DNA of 64,000 nt from Sequoia sempervirens (taxonomy: Eukaryota > Streptophyta > Pinopsida > Cupressales > Cupressaceae), in the NCBI GenBank assembly GCA_007258455.2, contig VDFB02000002.1, positions 787,283-851,282 on the forward strand, in the 5' to 3' direction. This document shows positions 55,530-64,000 of the stretch, one piece after another. Under the pieces are notes generated by a model that saw nothing but the letters and a program-made list of their open reading frames with translations, searched no databases and was not told the origin of the DNA. Both the position numbers and the translations under genes were made by a program. The stretch's first letter is position 1. The number at the start of each line of letters is the position of its first letter.

Positions 55530-57860
55530 ACTTATTTATAAAACAAAGAAAAAATCTATATATTCTAGTTCTTTGAGTAGCAAAATATTTTCACGACATA
55601 CATTTTCACATTTGTCCACATTCTTCTTTTTCTCGCAATTCTTAAAGTAAACATTATTTGTTCTAAAGGATTATTATCTCACTTCACTTGGAAAGTTAAT
55701 TATGTTTAATATCTTAACCTTTTAAACTGATTTTGATACATATAGTTATTTTCTATTGATTTAAAATTTTGAGTCAAAGTTGAAAGACGATTAGAGTATT
55801 GGTTACAATTATTTGATTTTGGATCAGTTCTATTTTTTTCTTTGGTTGATTAAATTGGGGAATGTAAGCCCTCATCTTTTGTATAAAAATTAAAATTCAA
55901 AAGGTTGGTTTCGATTAATTGGAAAAATCACAAAAACTAGTCTCAACTTGAATACTTAAGAGATGGATGAGAAGAATAAAATAAAATAATGTACATCCCA
56001 AGCTTTCAAGTCTAAAATAGATTTTTTTGACAAACTTAGACCTTGACTTTCCAAATGGAAATTGTGCAAATGCCTTGCAACTTTGCTATTTAAAGAAAAT
56101 TTGGTTTCTTGATGTTCTACTAGAAATTGACATTAATATTGAGATCCATACACATTTCAAAGAGAAAATATTTTCTTCTTGATAATAAGGATGACCAATA
56201 ATATATATAGAACTCCCATCTAATTACTACTTATAATAGTCATAGAACTTGCAAAAATATATAAATTGATCAATATTTTTTTAAGAAAATAAGGATATTT
56301 GAAAACTCTTATTAATTTAGTACAAAAAGTACCTACTCTAGAAGCATCTTATCAATTCCTTGTAAAATAAATTACTCACTTCCAAATAGTTCTCATATTG
56401 GATCATGGATGAGACAATATTTTACATATGTTATAAAAATGCAATTAAAATGTTTTAAAAAATATATATTAAAGGTCATTAAAGTATGAGCATTTTCCAA
56501 TTTACTAGAGTGGAAACACTCTATAATATATATATATATATTTTTTTTGAGACATCAATTGTAAATGTGTATATTATTCATTCAACCTATCAACACTAAA
56601 TTAATATTTAAAATAAAATCAATATAAATATATATTTGAAAGTTGAAAAGATACTTTTTAATATAAAATTCAACAATGAATTATTGCAAAAAAATGTGCA
56701 AAAATAAAATATCATATAAATTTCAAAACAAAAAAAATAATCTCAATGAGTTGAAAAGGAACACTAACATATGGTAGTATGTAAAATATGTGTTTGAAAA
56801 AAAGGGTTGTAGGAGTGATAATGACAATGATTTAATTAGTGTGAATGCATTTTAAAATGGATAGAAATAAAGTATCAAGTTTAGTATATTTTGGTATCTA
56901 ATAGAAAATAGGTATTTAAATATATTTATATTTTTATTGTACTAAATATAAAAGTTATCTTATTGAAGATCCATATCATACTTGAACTTTGAGTGGTTAC
57001 ATATTTACATGGCTTTCATATATTTTTCCACATTCTTAAGGAAAGAACTCGCCTATAATGAATTATTATAGCTCTACTATGAAATTGAATGTCAATTCAA
57101 ATATTTTTAAATTTATTAAAGTTGAATTATTCAACCTTATGAACTCAATTTTATAAATTTAATTATTTTTTATTGATTTAAAAATTAAATTACCATATTT
57201 AACTAGAAATAGAATAAATTATTGAGGTGGAGTAACACTAGGCAATACTCTTTAAGGAAGAATTCACTCTATGTTATGTCTCGAAGAGATCTTAAGCTCA
57301 TAACACACTCTCCACATATCCTTACAATGATTTTCAATTTTTATATATAAACCTTTGTCTAATAACATCATGGAGGGGTAACCACTTAACCCATGTAGCC
57401 CACTCATTGCCTAATATACTTAATTACACAAGTTATCTTCATAACTAACTTATGAGTATGTGCTGGAAGTTTCCATCTCTACTAACATATAATATCATAT
57501 CTCTAGCTACGTAACATGCCTCCCTCTTTAGAAGTCACATAATGAAATCAATGAAAGTCATTACAAATATGATGTAATGTCTTATCATTGAACCATGCAC
57601 AACCAATATTTGCAGTTGTTTTAGCTTGAGATTAGCTAGATCCCATCCATTAATATTTTACACTCAATTGTTTTTATTCCTTATCATAGTATTTCCTTAT
57701 TTATTGCTACTAATAAACATTACTTATGTGATGCCATTGATTATTATAATTACTCATTTGATTGAATTAACATTGTAAAATCATGTATAACCATGATTCT
57801 TACCTCTCACAATGATATACATATGTACATATTTCATCCTTGATATAATTTTATATAAAA
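55530..57860. other. AT-rich intergenic DNA
   Basis: No gene recognised. 56110-56700 is the second copy of the dispersed repeat at 46437-47202. A short (TA)n tract lies near 56526-56540. Confidence 0.6.

Positions 57861-57866
<6 letters not shown>

Positions 57867-57921
<55 letters not shown>
57867..57921. repeat. (TA)n microsatellite, ~54 bp
   Basis: A nearly uninterrupted TA run. A second TA run of ~32 bp lies at 58444-58476. Confidence 0.95.
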
Positions 57922-57923
<2 letters not shown>

Positions 57924-58440
57924 CTATTAAATTAAAATAAAATAAATTAATAATATAATTTTATTAAAAAAAAAGAGTAGTTATCTATCAACATCTCATT
58001 ATATAAGCATTCCATCCAGATAGACCCAAAATAAAATAAAAATAAAGTCAAAACTCAATATTCAACATAAGGGGACAAATTATTTATGTAATTCAACCTT
58101 TCAAACGGACAAACGGGTGGTCTTTTAAAAGTTCCCTATTCGGTTATGTATGAACACTTCTGGAATGTCAATCTTTGTGGTCAATAAAATCCAAAGAAAA
58201 TTTGCGAGTCTAACACGTGGGACAATAGTCAATGGCGCACAAAATTATGACTCTTTCTACGTTCACACTATGGAGAGGCAAGTAGATGTACTCTGGTGCT
58301 TTCTTTACAAAAATACATCTGCATATGCATACCTTCACATGCTTTGCTGTGCAATGGGTACCCTGAAAATTTTGGGTATATTCTTTTAAGTTATGTTTAA
58401 TTGATATTGTAAATAAGTTTGCAATATATTTCTAGTGTTC

Positions 58441-58476
<36 letters not shown>

Positions 58477-58479
<3 letters not shown>

Positions 58480-58920
58480 TGATATTGTAAATGAAGAAAC
58501 TTGAAATATATAAATCTAGTTTCCTTTCAAAAGAACAAAATTAAGAATTGGAAAATTTTGTTTTTCAAATAATAAAATATATGTATTTTATTGTAGTTGA
58601 AATGAAGAAATTAGATTTACCAAAATATATGGAATGATAGAAAATGGGGTATGATGGACTTAATCACCTTCACTTCATTAGGAAATGAGATCTTTATAAT
58701 GAATTGACCAACAACCTTTAGGTGAATCAAATCAAAGTAGGAATGTGTTGATTTCCTTATGCTTGAGGGATGGGGGTCAAGGTCAAACAACACTTTGGGG
58801 AGAAAAACTAAAAATAGAAAATGAAGTCCAAAATGCAATCTAACACTTGGAATAGCAAGATTAAACTCAATACTAATAGAACCAGAAATCAGAATGCAGA
58901 TCAAAGAAAAAATATTGTTT
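58477..58920. other. AT-rich intergenic DNA
   Basis: No recognised gene. The minus-strand frame 58617-58904 has no motif. It may be a weakly related continuation of the LTR fragment that follows. Confidence 0.45.
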
Positions 58921-58990
58921 TGGTGAATGGGGGTTTGCCTTGGTCAAGCCACATTCTAATAATTAAACCTTGAAATGAAATAGGATGAAA
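58921..58990 (-). repeat. Small fragment of an E2/E4-family LTR
   Basis: GAATGGGGGTTTGCCTTGGT followed by CAA(G/A)CCA..TAATTAAACC matches the inverted E2 LTR at about 18285-18335. It shows that more copies of this LTR family existed nearby. Limits are unclear. Confidence 0.6.
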
Positions 58991-61449
58991 TAATTAGCAT
59001 TTTATTTCTTAATATCTCTTAGAATTTTAATGATATCAAGTCATTCAATAAGTCACCAAGGATCATCATATCATATAGAAGTCTATTATTTTGGCTGGAG
59101 ATAATTGTAAATGACATGCATTAAGTTCTAATCATTAAGCAAAAGCTTTCTTTAACATCAAAATATTTCATTTAAGGGAAGAATGGTTGAAGTGGGTTTC
59201 TCTTAGAGGAAGATTTTAGAGTTTGATCCCATTAAATTCTAATTTGTATATAGTTATGAATATGAATGGGCATGGAATTATTATATTTTTATAAAGCACT
59301 TAGAGAACTCACATACACTTTATAATATATTTTAGTGTTTCCAACATTTTGAATTTTTCCTGAAAATGTTAATGTTAAATGAAATGTGAGTATAACTGTA
59401 TCATTTTTTACATATAATTTTGTGCAAAAAATATAACTGCATCATTTTCTACTTAGTTTTGTACTCATTTCTAGAAATATATTGACAAATGTAGTTTTGT
59501 GTAAAATTAAGTTCATTCTCTTAATCTTACATACTCTTAAATTATAAGTATCTTTACATATTAATTTTTCACCTTATTCTTATGCATATATCATATTAAA
59601 TTTAGCTCATTCATGCATTTAAAACATTTAAGTCTACACTTACCTAGATATAAGTATTATATAGTCCAATATGATTATGTTCTTGTCCGAGGTCATTTTC
59701 AAAGTTGCCAAGTTGACCTTGTGATTGTGGACTTGACCTTTGTCTTTTCAAAACTCAAATTCAAAATTTGGCCAATTCATCCCCTTTATTTTCTTTCCTT
59801 GCAAAATTTGATGATATGTATTATTATTTAAAGGTATTTAATTACATTTGTTTCACATCCACACACATTTGAGAATCCTATGTCATTTCAAACCAAATTT
59901 GAGAATCATATCTCATTTCAAACCATTGAAGGAGCTATCATTATGAGAGCATTTGGATTTGGAAGGAGTAACAATTTTTTTGGGTAGGTGTCATACACCT
60001 TCTAATCTTGCTATTTTAAATGTTTTGTTTGATTAATTATTCAATACTTATACTTCCCATATTTATGGTGTTTTATTTGGAGTCGCACTAGGTGTCATGT
60101 TATGCATATTTTTTGTATGTTACATGCCTATGCATGGTGTTCTTTTCAAGAGATGAGCTACATCTGACAGGGATAACATACAAACACAATGTGTTTTGGA
60201 GCCTACCTTTACTTATACCCAAGCTTTGTCATGAAATGCAGATATAAAAATATACAGATGGGGTTCTATTGTTTCAAAGAGTACATTTCTCATCAAAGGA
60301 AGACTCTATTAACCATCAATACATAGTTTACTTCATAGTACGGACTTGGCAGTGCAAGGGGAACATGGCATAAGTGTTTGTACAATTGACAACACATTGT
60401 GTTTCTAAAGCTTCAAAATGGGCAACAAGGAATACTCATATTTGTAAAGAGGCTTCTACATTGTAAAACACATTGTCTTTACATAAATTTTGCATTGTGT
60501 TTATTGAACAACAATTCCAATACAAAAAAATTGGGAATCCTAATGGTCATTTGTGTGTTATTATGGTCTCACTATGGCATTTTGTATGGTATATTATATA
60601 GAGTAAAAATAATTTCAATAAAAATGTTCCATAATCACAACATTATGAAACCCAACTATGCAAAGATGCTTTGCAACTAAGCAAATGTACATAATTTAAA
60701 TGGATAAATGTTGTTAATTTAAAATGATATATATTATGTTCTTTTGCAAATATATCTAATCTAATTACCAAGAATCCAAAGGTTCCTGTTCTATTTTGGG
60801 AGATAGATCATACATATGTAGTGTTGGAGAAATCATCCTAAAATTAGCATAAATAATTATGAGGAGGATAATTAAAAGGATACAATATCATCATTCACAA
60901 GAATTTCCCATGTAGTACTCACACTTCAAGGAGGAAACATCCTTCATGTAAAATTTTGGGATATAATAGGCACACAATAATGTAACATTTAGTTTATTTA
61001 AATTAAACTTCAAATTGTTTACATTTTCCATAATAAGCATCTCATCTATAAATAAATCATAACTTCTAAATACAAAATAAATTTTGGAAATTTAATTGTC
61101 TAGTACATTTACAATTCAAGTTATGATAGCTAGAATCACATGTATTTAATGTAGAAGCTTCATGTCTCCCAAAGTATCCTTCTCAATCCACATGCCCTTG
61201 TTTTATTCATTTTTTTTTTTTTTCAAATATATCAATCACCTGCAAGGAAGATAATTGTTAGCGATAAATGTAATTAGAAAATTAAAGACATTTAGTGCTA
61301 CAAAGAATTCATTTTATTTCAAATTTCATCAATATAGGATTATATGTAGTGGTGACTACAATATGTCAGCTTGTACAAAAAATAAACAAACATATTAAAC
61401 TATACAATAGGAATTTAATTTCCAATTTAACCTAACACTAACACTAGTA
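58991..61449. other. AT-rich intergenic DNA
   Basis: No gene or element boundary recognised. Frames at 59613-59831 and 60399-60680 are short and without motifs. Confidence 0.55.
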
Positions 61450-61498
<49 letters not shown>

Positions 61499-61520
61499 TG
61501 TATGTATGTATGTATGTATA
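61450..61520. repeat. Compound microsatellite (TA)n(TGTA)n
   Basis: (TA)~11 from 61450 passes into about 12 TGTA/GTAT tetramers ending at about 61520. It abuts the truncated gypsy fragment, whose sequence starts at the next bases. Confidence 0.95.
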
Positions 61521-62300
61521 GGTATGTGCATGATCATGATGGGCCAAAAAGTTGCGATATGATGGGTATGTGCAAGGTATGTGGCTGATGACTTTTTTCT
61601 TACCAAAATTGATGAAACGAAAAGGGTTTTTAAAGGAGGTTCTCATCTTTCCACCAATATAAATTATGCTTTACTTTGAATTTAATAAATAATTATTATT
61701 CATTTTCTATTTGAATTATGACTAAAGTCCTAATTGATAGGCTGATTGAAAAACATCTATAGCTTTCAAATGATATCACATTTTTTGAATCTAAAACATG
61801 TGTCACATTATATGCTTCGATACTATAAAAGTAAAAGAAAAAAATTGAATTTCATGAAGTTTTGACCAAGTTAGGGTGGTTAGACATAAATTTTTTAATA
61901 TTTTTTAAAAGTTCTAATAAAAAATTCATAATTAATTATTTACTTAGAAAAAAAATTACAAAAAATATGCATCGCATTGGGACATGAGTCCTCTACTTAT
62001 ATATAAAATCTTATAAAAAAAAAATATTATCATTTTATCGTGGTTAGGGTGGTTAGACAGACACCTACTTCTTATTTTTTATCTAAAATTTAAGTGCTAC
62101 TGCATTGAAATTTCAAGTTTTCACCAAATATTTTTTTTTTCTTTTTAAATAATCCTAGTAGTTTAGAAACTACATTCAATTTTCTACATATTCTATTCTT
62201 ACATTTTTTTGAAATAATATAGATAAATTATTCAAATCTTTACATCTAGTTGCCTAACTCTTATTTTTCTAAATTTTTCGCCATGATGATCTTGCACACA
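61521..62300 (+). mobile_element. Truncated copy of an E3-family 3' region
   Basis: The plus strand matches the minus strand of 11640-12412 in order: GTGCA..TCATGATGG(A/G)CCAAAAAG and GATATGATGGGTATGTG (end of the integrase frame), AAATTGATGAAA-GAAAAGGGT, GACTAAAGTCCT, CATGAAGTTTTGACCAAG, TAATTAATTA-TTTACTT and CATGATGATC. It is therefore a sense-orientation fragment of a related element, without LTRs. The left end is lost in the microsatellite; the right end runs into a (CA)n tract at 62294-62314. Confidence 0.8.
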
Positions 62301-62510
62301 CACACACACACACATGTATATCAAAAATTATATCTAACATTTTTCTAGGACTGTGAACCATTGAATGTTCATTTACATATATGAAACACTCATTTGTTAT
62401 GGAATATGACATAGGCCATAACTTGCAATAATCAATAAGGACATAGAAGATAGACAAGAAGGATACCACATACCACTATCAAACTTCTATATATATCCTA
62501 TGTCTCACAA

Positions 62511-62803
62511 TGAACACTTGAAAAGAAAAGACTAAAGTGAATGAGATAGATAATGTATTGATTAAACATATTGTTCCTTCTCTTCAGAAGTTGATGAAGG
62601 AGCATGTGGAGTATGTGAAATGGGAAAATGCCAATGTAGAACCAAAGATGACAAGTAGTATTTTGCATTGAATGAAAAATGAACCTTCTTTAAAAACAAT
62701 TGAAAAGAAGCAAATTAGAGTGAGTGAGATAAATAATGTATTGATTGAAGAGATCTTTCATGCTCTTGAGAAGTTGAGGAAGGTCCATGTGTAGTATATG
62801 TAA
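62511..62803 (+). repeat. Coding-like duplication, two copies offset by 183 bp (61 codons)
   Basis: 62511-62620 and 62694-62803 are related, with blocks AAAAGAA..A, GTGA(A/G)TGAGATA(G/A)ATAATGTATTGATT and AGAAGTTGA(T/G)GAAGG. The spacing is a multiple of three, and both copies translate in one frame into helical Lys/Glu/Val-rich peptides, broken by stops. Probably a decayed protein repeat; family unknown. Confidence 0.45.
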
Positions 62804-62819
62804 TGAGTTATGCAGCCAT

Positions 62820-64000
62820 AATTCAATACACAGACCATGTAATTCCCCCTAGCGAGTATGAAAAAAGATAGAATGGAACGACCATTTGGATGTTTGTTAT
62901 CGTACAGACTAGAATGTGCTAAATGGCAACATTATGTGTGCTTCATTAGTAAGCGGTTGGACAACCAGACTCATAGTGTTGTTCTACTAGATAGGAAGGA
63001 TAGGGCCTGAGGAAACAACTTAAATGTCATTTCCTCCCCTTAGTTCAATGAAATCATGTTGGCTTCAGAAGTTTATTTTGATGAGATATTCCTACCCTTG
63101 GGTAGCAAGCGGTTTAATATATCCATATTTAGTCAATAGGAGAACTTACTGCAAGTACGCCTAGAGCTCTTTTTGAACTTAATTCCAGGGGGATTCTAGT
63201 TGATGGTCTATGGGAAATGCTGCAATGATGGAGAAGATCAAGAGTTTGCAAAAAGGGATATTTCGTAGTGCAATGATGGATGTGCTGCAAATGACAAATG
63301 CCTAATTCGATATATTACAAAGAGGATATTCCACTAACCATCTCTACACACCAACTGTAAAAGTTGTGCATACCAATTGACTCCAAACTAGTGGTAAGAG
63401 AGAAAACACGTAAAATTAAAAGAAATGTCAACGAAAGCTACTCCATTAGATAAAGTGTGCATTCAACAATCATATCAGATAAAAGCTTAACTCCACCATT
63501 CCTTTTCAAAATTTTGTCAACAAATCTAAGTACAATAGAGTATTTTTGTGTAGAATTCAAATGTTAAGTCTAGACTACTGTAAAGCTTTCAAGCACATTG
63601 AACGGTTAAAAGAAATAGAACATATGTGGTGTATTTGACTATAACCAAACTTTAGGCTTCTTCATTTAGATATGAAAAGCAACAAAATGAAGGTACGTGT
63701 GAGAGATAAACACACAAATCCAGTAAATACACATTTTACTTCCTTTAGACTGACCCAGAGTATATTACTGTAAGGATAGGATTCAAACAATTACAACAAA
63801 TAGTAATAATTTTAATATAAACAATAGATAGTAATAAACTTGACATATGCCTATGGTGAGCAATTAAATTATAATCAACCCACAAATTATCATTCTTTTC
63901 CTAATCTTGCCCTCCTTCTAGTGCCATAATGAAGCTCTACAAATCTACAAACACTTAAACCTAAAATACACATTAAATAATGGGTTAGTCCAAGCCATGC
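62820..64000. other. Intergenic DNA to the window edge
   Basis: No gene, LTR terminus or tandem repeat recognised. Confidence 0.5.

Noticed and set aside
58150..58389. 79-residue ORF with Cys-rich end
   Set aside because: No motif, no codon or composition contrast with flanks, and located in AT-rich intergenic DNA.

Overview
The window is almost certainly nuclear DNA of a seed plant with a large, repeat-rich genome, and a conifer or other gymnosperm is the best guess. The reasons are the AT-rich, gene-poor sequence, stacked Ty3/gypsy retrotransposons primed from initiator tRNA-Met, plant L1-type LINE pieces, and an intronless plant G-type lectin S-receptor-like kinase. The species cannot be read from the sequence. 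Only one host gene is clearly recognisable in 64 kb, and it carries a premature stop.

Layout. 1-2 kb: 3' end of a plus-strand gypsy element, its LTR, and a decayed antisense gag piece. 2-7.5 kb: a (CT)48 microsatellite, a tandem array of about 162-bp units, a hairpin-forming inverted repeat and an 80-90 bp repeat family; no secure gene. 7.56-26.4 kb: a three-level nest. An old minus-strand gypsy (E1, LTRs 7561-8122 and 25856-26419) was interrupted in its RNase H region by E2 (9770-23115). E2 has two ~1.8-kb LTRs in INVERTED orientation yet is flanked by a perfect GATAT target duplication. E2's left LTR was in turn interrupted by a complete but dead minus-strand chromovirus-like element (E3, 10203-17939).

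27.5-39.1 kb: a possible solo LTR, a LINE RNase H remnant, then a plus-strand gypsy of the same LTR family as E2 (E4). E4 is split just after the start of its polyprotein by E5 (31253-37108). E5 is a well-preserved non-autonomous element with two 1818-bp LTRs, a perfect TTGTG duplication, PBS and PPT. It has a gag-protease region but no reverse transcriptase or integrase. Each E5 LTR holds two tRNA-like A-box/B-box modules and, on the other strand, a TATA box.

39.1-49.5 kb: LINE-like zinc-binding remnants, small inverted and tandem repeats, a ~360-bp tandem array, decayed minus-strand coding remnants (RNase H plus an unrecognised family), and a 2.2-kb ORF1-only LINE insertion with a poly(A) tail and a 17-bp target duplication. 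49.5-55.2 kb: short duplications, then the receptor kinase gene (52775-55222). 55.2-64 kb: AT-rich intergenic DNA with microsatellites, a small LTR fragment, an inverted partial copy of the E3 3' region, and an ancient coding-like duplication.

The most unusual objects are E2 (inverted LTRs inserted as one unit) and the E5 LTR (Pol III-like modules overlapping a Pol II core promoter). Everything here was done by eye. LTR ends are supported by TG/CA termini, PBS/PPT and target duplications where stated; identity levels are estimates.
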